Source of the DNA: Flavobacterium sp. NRK1
GTDB taxonomy: Bacteria > Bacteroidota > Bacteroidia > Flavobacteriales > Flavobacteriaceae
Direction: 5' to 3'
DNA: 64,000 nucleotides
NCBI RefSeq assembly: GCF_024054175.1
Contig: NZ_JAMXLA010000001.1
Location: forward strand, 1,829,930-1,893,929
Position 1 is the stretch's first letter. Every line of letters begins with the position of its first letter. The position numbers and the translations under genes are program-made. Under the pieces are notes generated by a model. That model worked only from the letters and a program-made list of their open reading frames with translations, was not told where the DNA came from and did no database searches. This document shows, piece by piece, positions 45,500 through 55,094 of the stretch.

Positions 45500-47542
45500 C
45501 TATTCAACAATTCTGTAAAATCCTTTTTCGGCTGTGGCATGAAAAGGGATTTTTTCTTTTCTGCACGTAGCCCGCCATTGACTTAGCTTAGTTTTATAGT
45601 TTGTGCCGTCTGCTATTACCTGTCTGGGTTTATATTGCTTTATAATACGCTCCAGGTTTATTTTTGCCGATTCGGTTAGTATTACTATGTCAGGTTTTAT
45701 ATTCTGTATAATGCAGTCCTTATCTATCAGGAGTATTTTTTTTCCGTTGAACCAAATTATATTTTGTTTTTTCTTTAAGTTTACCGGAAGATTAAAATTA
45801 TCTCTTGTATAATCACGCCCCAAATTACTGGCCGGCATTAGGCTGTCATCACTTATAAATGTAATAGAGTTGTTTTGTTTTAATGCAATGCTGGTATTTT
45901 TGTAATCATTAAAAACTATCAGTTCTTGATTAGTTCTTGTCTCCAAAACGGTTAATGTATATGTACATTGAAGAAGTAATATTGAGACTAAAAAGAAAAC
46001 TGTCCGTATAAAATTCTTTTTATAGATCCACAAACCAAAAAGAAATATAACTATATATAATGTACAGGTCAAAAGCAGCGTAAAAGGAATATCTTTTATA
46101 ATAAAGCTCTCAAAAGACGCTATCCAGGCTATAAACAAATTCATGAGCGTCACTACAAATCCTAACAGTTTTCCTAATAGTAATGTGGCATCTATCCATA
46201 TGAAATTTAATAATAGAACAATGAGCCCCAGTAGTAAGATTATATTTGATAATGGAATAACAATTAAGTTTGCCAACAGGAACAATAAAGGGAAACGTTT
46301 AAAATAAAACAATATTAAGGGAAGTACACCTACCTGAGCAGATAATGAAACTAATACTGTATCACGAAAATAATTTACAGCTTTGAATTTTGATGTTTTT
46401 AATTGTTGGTAAAAAGGCTCAAACCAGACAATTGCAAATACTGCCAAGTAACTAAGCTGAAAACCTGCATCAAAAATAAAACCGGGTTTCGCAACTAATA
46501 ATACAAGCATTGAAATTGCTATAGAATTATAAATTGGGGTTTGACGATTAAGATACTTTCCGATGCTTATGAAACTAAACATAATAACTGAACGCACTAC
46601 CGATGCAGACAGTCCGGTTATAAATGCAAATCCCCAAAGTAAAATAAGAATAGTTATAAGCTGTATAATCTTGCCTTTATTTTTTAAGCGTTTTAATGGT
46701 TTGAGTATATTTATTAAGGCGTAAAAAAGTACAGCGAAATGTAATCCGGATATTGCTAAAATGTGCATCACACCTGCATCTCTATAGCTATTGTTGGTTG
46801 CGGTATCAATATCCTGCCGCTGACCCAGCAAAAGTGCATTAAGTGTGTTTTGTAATGTAGTACTATAATTGTGTATTTTAAAACTATTTGAAAGTTTAAA
46901 TCGAAGTAAACCTAAATAATAATTGAAATTATATTTTCTTCCGGTTTTTATATAATTGCTTCTGAGTTGCAGTTGATAGAAAATATCCTGTTTTTCCATA
47001 TAAGCAGCATAATCAAACTGATTTGGATTTAAAGGTTTTGCTATAGCTGTAGGAGTGTCTGCAATGATAAATATATCACCTGGAAACAGGAGAGTTTTCA
47101 GACTGTCTTTTGCTGTTGTCAGTAAAATTTTTCCTCTTGTCTTTTTTTTGTTTACCGAAACAACTTCTAAATAATATTTTTCCTGATAATTATTAGGCTT
47201 TAAGCGTTCTAAAATAATACCTTTTATAACATTATCCGTGTTTTTTAAATAGTGGCTGTAATGTAGTTTGTTATTTGGGCTATAGTGCAATATTTGTATC
47301 AGCGAGCCCAGTGCAAGCATGAATGAAAATGCGGCAATACCAAAATAAGGTTTAGGTAAGAATGTTTTTTTAGAATGCCAATAAGCTATAATTAAAATAA
47401 TAAATGTAAAGGAACATACAATAAGAGATGTTTCAGGTGAGGGTTTAAAAAAATCCCCGATAATTATGCCTAAAGCTAAAAATAAGGTAAGGACTGCAAT
47501 AGGATATTTCAATGCCGGCAAACTGTCAGTATTGAAACGCAC
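45500..47542 (-). CDS. comEC: ComEC/Rec2 family DNA-uptake channel
   Basis: ComEC conducts single-stranded DNA across the inner membrane during natural transformation. The 680 residues show an N-terminal DUF4131-type region, the competence domain with GVMHILAISGLHFAVLFYAL and VRSVIMFSFISIGKYLNRQT, and about ten helices. The C-terminal 135 residues look like a metallo-beta-lactamase remnant (IVFNDYKNTSIALKQNN, DIVILTESAKINLERI) but lack the HxHxDH metal motif. Only one competence gene is visible, so competence cannot be inferred. Confidence 0.88.
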   Translation of the reverse strand: MRFNTDSLPALKYPIAVLTLFLALGIIIGDFFKPSPETSLIVCSFTFIILIIAYWHSKKTFLPKPYFGIAAFSFMLALGSLIQILHYSPNNKLHYSHYLKNTDNVIKGIILERLKPNNYQEKYYLEVVSVNKKKTRGKILLTTAKDSLKTLLFPGDIFIIADTPTAIAKPLNPNQFDYAAYMEKQDIFYQLQLRSNYIKTGRKYNFNYYLGLLRFKLSNSFKIHNYSTTLQNTLNALLLGQRQDIDTATNNSYRDAGVMHILAISGLHFAVLFYALINILKPLKRLKNKGKIIQLITILILLWGFAFITGLSASVVRSVIMFSFISIGKYLNRQTPIYNSIAISMLVLLVAKPGFIFDAGFQLSYLAVFAIVWFEPFYQQLKTSKFKAVNYFRDTVLVSLSAQVGVLPLILFYFKRFPLLFLLANLIVIPLSNIILLLGLIVLLLNFIWIDATLLLGKLLGFVVTLMNLFIAWIASFESFIIKDIPFTLLLTCTLYIVIFLFGLWIYKKNFIRTVFFLVSILLLQCTYTLTVLETRTNQELIVFNDYKNTSIALKQNNSITFISDDSLMPASNLGRDYTRDNFNLPVNLKKKQNIIWFNGKKILLIDKDCIIQNIKPDIVILTESAKINLERIIKQYKPRQVIADGTNYKTKLSQWRATCRKEKIPFHATAEKGFYRIVE

Positions 47543-47573
47543 TATAATAAAATTTAATTTAAATGGATTTTAA

Positions 47574-48332
47574 TTAATCTTCTATAACCCTGTTAGCCTG
47601 AACAAATGTTCTTTCATTGTAAGGCTCATTCATAGATGATATAATTACGCCTGAACTTGTAGATGCGTGAATGAATTTGATTTCGCCTTCAGGTGTAACT
47701 TCTGTAACCAATCCAACATGATTTATAACATTTCTGCGCCTATTATTATTAAAGAATAAAAGATCGCCTTTTCTTACTTCAGAAAGTTTTACTTCTTTTC
47801 CTGCTTTAGCCATGTCGTATGAACTTCTTGGCAGGGTAATGTCAAAAATCTGAAATGTTGCATATACCATTCCCGAACAATCCATTCCGGCTTTTGTAGT
47901 GCCGCCGCCTCTGTAACGAACACCTTCAAACTCCATAGCATTATTCACTATCTGCACAGCAAGATAATTTTCATTGGGAGCAGGAGTAAAGTCAGGATCA
48001 TCTTTATCTTCTAAGATAATTGCATGGCTTTTCTTTATAGGATTTGTTTTTACGGAAGGAGTTTCATATTTGTTAGGGCCTCCTTTGCTTAATTCTTTGC
48101 CGGATACCGGTTCGTAAGCTACTATCTCTTTATTATTGAGAGATGCCATTTCTTTAACTACAGCATCTTTATTTACTGTAGCCTTAGCACTGGTTTTTTT
48201 GGCTTCTTGTTTTTCAGTATAAGAATAAACTCCCTTTTTCTGGGCTTCTTTCTTTGAAGTGATAATTTGCGCTGAGGATTTCACGGAAATCATCAAAAGC
48301 AAAAACAGGGATATGGATGCGAGGTTTTTCAA
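47574..48332 (-). CDS. NlpC/P60 cell-wall endopeptidase (C40)
   Basis: These enzymes cleave cell-wall peptides. The 252 residues have a signal peptide (SISLFLLLMISVKSSAQ), a Lys-rich linker of about 90 residues, and a C-terminal NlpC/P60 domain with GGTTKAGMDCSGMVYATF (Cys152), INHVGLVTEV (His205) and FIHASTSSGV (His222). It is close to, but not overlapping, comEC and shares orientation with lpxB and surE. Confidence 0.93.
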   Translation of the reverse strand: MKNLASISLFLLLMISVKSSAQIITSKKEAQKKGVYSYTEKQEAKKTSAKATVNKDAVVKEMASLNNKEIVAYEPVSGKELSKGGPNKYETPSVKTNPIKKSHAIILEDKDDPDFTPAPNENYLAVQIVNNAMEFEGVRYRGGGTTKAGMDCSGMVYATFQIFDITLPRSSYDMAKAGKEVKLSEVRKGDLLFFNNNRRRNVINHVGLVTEVTPEGEIKFIHASTSSGVIISSMNEPYNERTFVQANRVIED

Positions 48333-48366
48333 ATCTTTATTGTTTCAAATTCAAATCGTGTTTTTA

Positions 48367-48374
48367 CAAATATA
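48367..48374 (-). promoter_or_regulatory. Candidate -7 box for the NlpC/P60 gene
   Basis: On the minus strand TATATTTG matches TAnnTTTG, 34 bases before the ATG. A TTTG at 48390-48393 is 15 bases upstream, shorter than consensus. Confidence 0.4.
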
Positions 48375-48404
48375 GAAAAATAATTTTATCAAAATTTTTA
48401 GAAT

Positions 48405-49517
48405 CTATGTTAAATGTTCAATAATTAATCCGGCTGTTTTTTGGCTTGCACCACCGCCTCCTAATTTTTCTTCCAGTAAATCATAGTCTTTCCGTAGCTT
48501 TTCACGATATTCAGGTGTTAATATTTTTTGTAATTCTACCTTTATATTTTTGGTGTTAAAATCATCCTGAATCAATTCTTTAACAATTTCTTTATCCAAT
48601 ATAAGATTTACCAAAGAAATATACTTAAGTGTTATAATTCTTTTAGCTATTTGATAAGATATCCAGTTTCCCTTGTAACATACTACTTCAGGCACTTTAA
48701 ATAAAGCGGTTTCCAGTGTGGCTGTACCTGAAGTAACTAAGGCTGCATATGCAATACTTAAAAGGTCATACGTTCTGTTAGAAATAAATTTCACATTGCT
48801 TTTCCCTAAAAACTGCTGGTAAAATGAATATTCCTGAGATGGTGCTCCTGCAATTACAAATTGATAATCCGGAAAATCATGTACTACCGAAAGCATTCTT
48901 GTAAGCATTTTGGCAATTTCCTGTTTTCTGCTGCCGGGTAAAAGTGCTATAACCGGTCTGTTGTCAAGATCGTGTTCTTTACGAAATTCAGCCTCATTGG
49001 TAGATTTTCGGTTGTGTATTGCATCAACTAACGGGTGTCCTACAAATTCAACCGGGAAATTATGTTTTTTCTCATAGAAATCTTTTTCAAAAGGTAGGAT
49101 AATATACATATGATCTACATCGCGCTTTATGGCTTTAATGCGGTTCTCTTTCCATGCCCATATTTGTGGTGAAATATAGTAGTGGGTTTTAATGCCTTGT
49201 TCTTTAGCCCACTTGGCAATACGCATATTAAATCCCGGGTAATCTATAAATATAATTACATCAGGACTGAAAGCGGCTATATCCTGCTTACAGAACTTTA
49301 TATTATTTAATATGGTTTTTAAATTTTGCACTACTTCTGCAAATCCCATGAAAGCCAGGTCACGATAATGTTTCACTAATGTACCGCCAACTCCCTGCAT
49401 AAGGTCGCCGCCCCAAAAACGTATCTCAGCTTCAGGATCCTCCTTTAAAAGCTCTTTCATTAGATTAGCTCCGTGCAGGTCACCTGATGCCTCGCCTGCT
49501 ATAATATAGTATTTCAT
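48405..49517 (-). CDS. lpxB: Lipid-A-disaccharide synthase
   Basis: LpxB joins UDP-diacylglucosamine and lipid X into the lipid A disaccharide. The 370 residues start YYIIAGEASGDLHGANLM and carry FIDYPGFNMRIAKWAKEQG, YYISPQIWAWKENRIKAIKR and ALLPGSRKQEIAKMLTRM, all typical of family GT19. It is 26 bases from surE, the usual flavobacterial order. It has its own candidate -7 box. Confidence 0.97.
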   Translation of the reverse strand: MKYYIIAGEASGDLHGANLMKELLKEDPEAEIRFWGGDLMQGVGGTLVKHYRDLAFMGFAEVVQNLKTILNNIKFCKQDIAAFSPDVIIFIDYPGFNMRIAKWAKEQGIKTHYYISPQIWAWKENRIKAIKRDVDHMYIILPFEKDFYEKKHNFPVEFVGHPLVDAIHNRKSTNEAEFRKEHDLDNRPVIALLPGSRKQEIAKMLTRMLSVVHDFPDYQFVIAGAPSQEYSFYQQFLGKSNVKFISNRTYDLLSIAYAALVTSGTATLETALFKVPEVVCYKGNWISYQIAKRIITLKYISLVNLILDKEIVKELIQDDFNTKNIKVELQKILTPEYREKLRKDYDLLEEKLGGGGASQKTAGLIIEHLT

Positions 49518-49534
49518 GCCTTTTATTTGTATGG

Positions 49535-49542
49535 CAAAGTTA
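49535..49542 (-). promoter_or_regulatory. Candidate -7 box for lpxB
   Basis: On the minus strand TAACTTTG matches TAnnTTTG, 18 bases before the lpxB ATG and just past the surE stop. No -33 box is seen; surE read-through is the alternative. Confidence 0.35.
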
Positions 49543-49543
49543 A

Positions 49544-50326
49544 TTATTTTGTAGTATTCAGTTTCCAGCCGTTTAATGTCTGAATAGCATGGTGCGCTGT
49601 AAGATCAAATTGTACAGGTACAACAGATATATAACCGTGTTCCAGAGCCCATTCGTCAGTATCTTCTCCTTTATCAAGATTAATGAATTCTCCTGTAAGC
49701 CAGTAATAATCTTTGCCCATAGGGGTCTGGCGTTTATCAAAACGCTCCTCCCATATAGCTTTTGCCTGACGACATACTTTAATACCCTTAATTTCCTTTT
49801 CTTTTAGTTTAGGGAAATTTACATTTAATATCACGCCTTCAGGAAGACCGTTTTGCAAAACTTCTTCGGTAATTTTCTTTACATAAGCCTTTACCTGTTC
49901 AAAATCCGCATTCCAGTTATAATCAAGAAGTGAAAAGCCAATTGCCGGTATGCCCTCTATTCCTGCTTCTACTGCAGCACTCATGGTGCCCGAATAAATA
50001 ACATTAATAGACGAATTGGAACCATGATTTATTCCGGAAACGCATAGGTCGGGTTTATGTTTCAGTATTTCGCTCACAGCAAATTTAACACAGTCTACAG
50101 GAGTGCCGCTGCAACTGTATTCCAGTTTTACATCAGGGTCAATATCTATCTTGTTTATTGATAGGGTGTTATTTATTGTGATAGCATGTCCTGTGGCAGA
50201 TTGCGGACTATCTGGAGCCACAACAACTACTTCTCCAATTTGCTTCATAACATCTATAAGCGCCCTAATACCAGGTGCCGAAATTCCGTCATCATTAGTA
50301 ACGAGTATTAAGGGTTTTTTCTTCAT
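49544..50326 (-). CDS. surE: 5'/3'-nucleotidase SurE
   Basis: SurE is a metal-dependent nucleotidase acting on nucleoside monophosphates. The 260 residues begin PLILVTNDDGISAPGIRAL with the metal-binding Asp pair (Asp12, Asp13), then APDSPQSATGHAITI and VSGINHGSNSSINVIYSGT. The gene is divergent from prc and followed by lpxB. Confidence 0.97.
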   Translation of the reverse strand: MKKKPLILVTNDDGISAPGIRALIDVMKQIGEVVVVAPDSPQSATGHAITINNTLSINKIDIDPDVKLEYSCSGTPVDCVKFAVSEILKHKPDLCVSGINHGSNSSINVIYSGTMSAAVEAGIEGIPAIGFSLLDYNWNADFEQVKAYVKKITEEVLQNGLPEGVILNVNFPKLKEKEIKGIKVCRQAKAIWEERFDKRQTPMGKDYYWLTGEFINLDKGEDTDEWALEHGYISVVPVQFDLTAHHAIQTLNGWKLNTTK

Positions 50327-50359
50327 TGTATAGAAAAATCAAAATAAGTATTGTACTTT

Positions 50360-50367
50360 TACGTTTG
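50360..50367 (+). promoter_or_regulatory. Candidate -7 box in the surE-prc gap
   Basis: TACGTTTG matches TAnnTTTG, 113 bases before the prc ATG. No -33 match is found. If used, it gives a leader of about 105 bases. Confidence 0.3.
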
Positions 50368-50480
50368 CTAAATTAAGCAATTTTAAGGTGTCGCCCCCAT
50401 TTACGGTTATTGGAGATAAAAATTTTAAAACAATGCATTTTGGCACGCTTTTTAATGTAATAGACTATACGATTATTTAA

Positions 50481-52682
50481 ATGAATGCCATTTTAAGCTA
50501 TATGAAAAGAAATTATAAGATATTAGCGTTTGTTGCCTTACTGGCAGTTGCGCTTTGGAGTTTTATACCCAAACAGGATATTGTTAAGAATGATCCGGAT
50601 AAAGACAGATTGCTTTTAGAATTAATGACATTTGTTATAGAAAAGGGGCATTATGATCCGGCTAAAATAGATGATACTTTCTCAAAAGGGGTTTATAAAA
50701 GCTATCTGGAGTCTTTAGACCCTTCTAAAAGATTTTTTATACAGTCTGATATTGATGAGTTTTCAAAATATGAAACCCAGATTGATGACATGATCAATAA
50801 TAAAGATCTTAGTTTCTTTGATCTTACTTACGCAAGATTGAAAAAAAGGATAAAAGAATCTGAAGGCTTTTACAAAGAAATTCTTGCGCAGCCGTTTGAT
50901 TTTAAAATAAACGAAGATTTTAATGTTGATTATGAAAAGATGCCTTATCCTAAAAATGATGATGAGCTGAGAAACCGATGGGAAAAGCAACTTAAACTTT
51001 CTGTGCTTTCTACAATTACAGATAAGCAAAAAATCCAGGAAACCCCTGCAGATAAAGCTAAGGGCGAAGAAGGTAAAACAGAGACTGAAGAAGTTAAGAA
51101 AAAAACTTTTGAAGAACTTGAAAAAGAAGCACGCGAATCTACACTAAAATCACTTAACGACTATTTTGGAATTATAGATGATCTTGACCGTGATGAATGG
51201 TTCAGCATTTATCTTAATGCCATAGCAGAACGTTTTGATCCGCATACTTTTTATTTTGCGCCTGATGATAAAGATAAGTTTGATACCAGTATGAGAGGTT
51301 CTCTTGAAGGTATTGGCGCAAGGCTGCAAAAGAAAGGCGATTATGTGGAAATATCTGAACTTATAATAGGTGGCCCGGCATGGAGAGGTAAAGAGCTTGA
51401 GCAGGGCGATATTATAATGAAGGTAGCACAGGGCAAAGAAGACCCTGTTGATATTGCAGGTTTACGCCTTGATGATACTGTTAAGAAAATTAAAGGTCCT
51501 AAAGGAACTGAAGTAAGGCTTACAGTAAAAAAAGTGGATGGTACTATAAAAGTTATTTCAATAATAAGAGAGGTAGTAGAGATCGAGGAGACCTATGCAA
51601 AATCAAGTGTTGTTAAGAAAGACGGCAAAACGTATGGCATAATAAATCTTCCTAAGTTTTATATTGACTTTGAAAATAAAGATAGCCGTGATGCTGCAAA
51701 AGATGTTGCAATTGAAGTGAAAAGACTTAAAGAGCAACATGTAGATGGTATAATCATGGACCTTAGGGATAATGGTGGAGGTTCACTTAAAACCGTTGTT
51801 GATATTACAGGATTATTTATTCCTCAGGGACCGGTTGTTCAGGTTAAATCTGCGGGTAAACAACAGGAAGTCTTATCTGATAGTGATTCGTCAGTTCTTT
51901 GGGATGGTCCGCTGGTAGTATTGGTTAATAACTTTTCGGCTTCGGCTTCAGAGATATTTGCTGCTGCAATTCAGGATTACCACAGAGGAGTTATTATGGG
52001 TAGTAAACACACTTATGGTAAAGGTACTGTTCAGAATCTTATAGATCTTAACCAATTTGTAAGGAATAATTCAATGGGCGATCTTGGGGCTCTTAAAACG
52101 ACTACACAAAAATTCTACAGAATTAATGGTGGTTCAACACAAAGAGAAGGTGTAGAAAGTGATATTGTTATGCCGGACAGATATTCTTATATAGATATGG
52201 GAGAACGCGATCAGGACAATGCCATGCCATGGGATAAAATTGAACCTGCACAATATAAACCTATAAAAAATAATTTTCAGAGTGTTATAGCCAATAGTAA
52301 AAGCAGAATGGCAAATAATCCGCAATTTAAATTAATGGACGAAAATGCCAAATGGGTTAATGAGAAAAAAGACAATACAACTTATAGCCTTAATATAGAT
52401 AAGTTTAAAGCTGAGGTTGAAAAAACTGAAGCGGCAGCTAAGAAATTTAAAGCGCTTAACGATTATAAAAATAATCTTAAATTTGACGCCCTTTCCTATG
52501 AAAAAGCAATTTTTGCTAAAGAGCCGGAACTGGCAGAGAAAAAGGAAAGATGGTTTGAAAGTCTGTCTAAAGATATTTATGTAGAAGAAGCACTAAATGT
52601 GCTGGATGATATGCAGCCTAAAACAGCTAAAGGCAATGCTGTTACGGTTAACAAAAAAGAAAAAATGGTTAAAACAAGATAA
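50481..52682 (+). CDS. prc: Carboxy-terminal processing (tail-specific) protease
   Basis: Prc cleaves periplasmic proteins at exposed C-termini. The 733 residues have one membrane anchor (ILAFVALLAVALWSF), an N-terminal helical region, a PDZ domain at about 265-355 (MRGSLEGIGARLQKKGDYVE, GPKGTEVRLTVKK), the S41 protease domain with NNFSASASEIFAAAIQDY (Ser488 the likely nucleophile) and YGKGTVQN (Lys514), and a C-terminal DUF3340-type region. Length matches E. coli Prc (682) with an insert rich in Lys/Glu near 190-215. An ATG at 50502 is an alternative start. Confidence 0.95.
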   Translation: MNAILSYMKRNYKILAFVALLAVALWSFIPKQDIVKNDPDKDRLLLELMTFVIEKGHYDPAKIDDTFSKGVYKSYLESLDPSKRFFIQSDIDEFSKYETQIDDMINNKDLSFFDLTYARLKKRIKESEGFYKEILAQPFDFKINEDFNVDYEKMPYPKNDDELRNRWEKQLKLSVLSTITDKQKIQETPADKAKGEEGKTETEEVKKKTFEELEKEARESTLKSLNDYFGIIDDLDRDEWFSIYLNAIAERFDPHTFYFAPDDKDKFDTSMRGSLEGIGARLQKKGDYVEISELIIGGPAWRGKELEQGDIIMKVAQGKEDPVDIAGLRLDDTVKKIKGPKGTEVRLTVKKVDGTIKVISIIREVVEIEETYAKSSVVKKDGKTYGIINLPKFYIDFENKDSRDAAKDVAIEVKRLKEQHVDGIIMDLRDNGGGSLKTVVDITGLFIPQGPVVQVKSAGKQQEVLSDSDSSVLWDGPLVVLVNNFSASASEIFAAAIQDYHRGVIMGSKHTYGKGTVQNLIDLNQFVRNNSMGDLGALKTTTQKFYRINGGSTQREGVESDIVMPDRYSYIDMGERDQDNAMPWDKIEPAQYKPIKNNFQSVIANSKSRMANNPQFKLMDENAKWVNEKKDNTTYSLNIDKFKAEVEKTEAAAKKFKALNDYKNNLKFDALSYEKAIFAKEPELAEKKERWFESLSKDIYVEEALNVLDDMQPKTAKGNAVTVNKKEKMVKTR

Positions 52683-52688
52683 GCCCTG

Positions 52689-53795
52689 ATGGATAAAACC
52701 AATCATTCGCTTACAGGCTTAGCGCTCCGGAAATTCAAAAAGAATTTTTGGGGCGTTTTAAGTTTTGTATTTATTGTAATTTTAGTTTTCATAGCGATTT
52801 TTGCTTATGTGCTTTCGCCCGATAAAACCCGCAATGCCAATTGGGGAGATCTGTCAATACATTCTAAATCGCCCGGATTTACAGTTAAAATGCTTACGTT
52901 GCCCGCTAAGCATAATGATAGTAGTTTTTCAGATTATTTTGTTGGTAAAACTTCAGTTTCTGCAAAAATACCAATACTCAAATATACTGTAACTGCTGAT
53001 AGCCTTACCTATTACGAATATACCGATGAACCGTCTTTCGCGGTAACAAAAACAATTCCGTTGTCTGCATTTGGTAAAAATAGTACGTCAAAGGAAATTC
53101 AGGAAAATTATATTAGTGAACAAACATTTATTCTCGGTACCGATAGTCAGGGGCGTGATATGCTAAGCCGTCTTATAATTGGCTCAAGAGTATCCATAGC
53201 AATTGGTTTTGTAGCAGTATTTATTTCTTTAATTGTAGGAATCTTTTTTGGAGCTATTGCAGGCTATTATGGAGGAAAAGTAGATGCTTTTGTAATGTGG
53301 CTGGTTAATATTATATGGTCTATACCTACATTACTATTGGTAATAGCCATAACGCTGGCTTTAGGTAAAGGCTTCTGGCAGGTTTTTGTTGCTGTGGGAT
53401 TAACTATGTGGGTTGAAGTAGCAAGAGTTGTCAGGGGGCAGGTAATAAGCCTTAAGCAAAGTCAGTTTGTTACTGCTGCGCGTGCTTTGGGATATAAAAA
53501 CAGCAGGATCATTTTCAATCATATATTGCCTAACAGTATGGCACCTGTAATTGTTATTTCAGCAGCTAATTTCGCTTCGGCAATATTAGTAGAAAGCGGA
53601 CTTAGCTTTTTAGGCCTTGGGGCACAGCCGCCAATACCAAGCTGGGGGGGTATGATTAAAGATCACTACAATTATATTATTCTCGGGAAACCTTATCTTG
53701 CTATGGCTCCGGGTATTGCAATGTTGTTGCTGGTGCTTGCCTTTATGATGATGGGTAACGCATTAAGAGATGCACTGGATGTAAAGAGTGAGTAA
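52689..53795 (+). CDS. DppC/OppC-type ABC transporter permease
   Basis: The 368 residues have an N-terminal helix (GVLSFVFIVILVFIAIFAYVL), a 100-residue extracytoplasmic stretch, then the BPD_transp_1 domain with the EAA loop AARALGYKNSRIIFNHILPN and final helices ALDVKSE. This is the permease type of peptide and nickel importers, paired with DppB, ATPases and a binding protein in known systems; none of those is nearby. It follows prc by 6 bases, so the two may be translated together. Confidence 0.92.
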   Translation: MDKTNHSLTGLALRKFKKNFWGVLSFVFIVILVFIAIFAYVLSPDKTRNANWGDLSIHSKSPGFTVKMLTLPAKHNDSSFSDYFVGKTSVSAKIPILKYTVTADSLTYYEYTDEPSFAVTKTIPLSAFGKNSTSKEIQENYISEQTFILGTDSQGRDMLSRLIIGSRVSIAIGFVAVFISLIVGIFFGAIAGYYGGKVDAFVMWLVNIIWSIPTLLLVIAITLALGKGFWQVFVAVGLTMWVEVARVVRGQVISLKQSQFVTAARALGYKNSRIIFNHILPNSMAPVIVISAANFASAILVESGLSFLGLGAQPPIPSWGGMIKDHYNYIILGKPYLAMAPGIAMLLLVLAFMMMGNALRDALDVKSE

Positions 53796-53819
53796 TTTTA
53801 TAATTAAAACTCCGATTTA

Positions 53820-55076
53820 CTACCACTCATTTACTTTATTAGCATCCATTTTAATAAATATAAATAGTAAAATGGTAAATGCCCAAAGGCTTGATCCTCC
53901 ATAGGAAAAGAATGGGAGGGGAACACCTATAGTTGGGAATAGTTTAATGAGCATTGTAATATTTACAAAAAAATGCATAAATAATATTGCAGCTACACAA
54001 TAGCCGTAGGTTCTGCTTAATTTAGACTTTTGACGTTCTGCCAAATAAATTATCCTGAGTAATAAAGTTACAAATAAGGCTATAACTACACAGGCGCCTA
54101 CAAAACCCCATTCTTCGCCAACCGTAGTAAAAATGTAATCCGTATGCTGTTCAGGTACAAATCCCCCTTTAGTTTGTGTACCTTCAAGGTAACCTTTACC
54201 GAACCAGCCACCCGAGCCAATGGCAATCATACTCTGGTTAAGGTTATAACCTTCTGCCTGCTGATTCACATCTTTGTTGAACAATACATTTATACGGTCT
54301 TTCTGATGTTCTTCCAGTACATTTTCATATACAAAATCCACCGAATAGACAAAGCCTGCTATCGCTACCAGAACCAAAGTTGAAAGTATAGGATTTCTAT
54401 GAGCTCTACGCGTGAGGAAAAAATGAATTAATATAATAATTAAAGCAAATAGTACTATAAAAAGCGGTTTTACCAATAATGCTAAAAGGAAAAGTACAAT
54501 AGCTATTGCACCGGTGGCTAAGTACCATCCAGGTAAACCTTCCCTGTATAGTACCAATGCAAGTGCTGCAAATATCATTGCGCTCCCTGCATCGGGCTGC
54601 ATCATTATAAGTAAAACAGGAAGGCCTAAAATAGCAAACGCTATAAGCTGATGGTTCGTGTTTTTAAGATTTATCTGTACATCACTTAAAAATTTAGAAA
54701 GCGCAAGTGCAGTACCTATTTTTGCAAATTCTGATGGTTGTAAGCTAAAGCCCCCAAACGAATACCAGTTGGTCTGGCCTTTAATGGTTTTACCTGCAAC
54801 AAAAAGTCCTGCAAGCAGAACAATGCCCAAACCATAAAAGATAAAAGCGTATTTGTCATATATTTTTGCATCTATAGTAAGCAATACTATAATTAGAGGA
54901 ATACTCAGTGCTATAAACATTATCTGCTTACCATATATCTGCCCAATATCAAATATCGATGTAGTTTCATTAGGCAGTGAAGCGGAATAAATAGTCATCC
55001 AGCCGGCCCCCACTAATAGTATATATAGCAGAATGGTAATCCAGTCGATATTGTTAGCTACGCTTTGATTCTTCAT
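53820..55076 (-). CDS. rodA: Rod shape-determining protein RodA (SEDS glycosyltransferase)
   Basis: RodA polymerises lipid II into glycan strands during cell elongation, partnering PBP2. The 418 residues have about ten helices and SEDS motifs: SLQPSEFAKIGTALALSKF, MQPDAGSAMIFAALA and FFSYGGSSLWAFTILLF. It ends the mreB cluster and lies 18 bases after mrdA. Confidence 0.96.
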   Translation of the reverse strand: MKNQSVANNIDWITILLYILLVGAGWMTIYSASLPNETTSIFDIGQIYGKQIMFIALSIPLIIVLLTIDAKIYDKYAFIFYGLGIVLLAGLFVAGKTIKGQTNWYSFGGFSLQPSEFAKIGTALALSKFLSDVQINLKNTNHQLIAFAILGLPVLLIMMQPDAGSAMIFAALALVLYREGLPGWYLATGAIAIVLFLLALLVKPLFIVLFALIIILIHFFLTRRAHRNPILSTLVLVAIAGFVYSVDFVYENVLEEHQKDRINVLFNKDVNQQAEGYNLNQSMIAIGSGGWFGKGYLEGTQTKGGFVPEQHTDYIFTTVGEEWGFVGACVVIALFVTLLLRIIYLAERQKSKLSRTYGYCVAAILFMHFFVNITMLIKLFPTIGVPLPFFSYGGSSLWAFTILLFIFIKMDANKVNEW

Positions 55077-55094
55077 TACCGGATAACGAACGTT

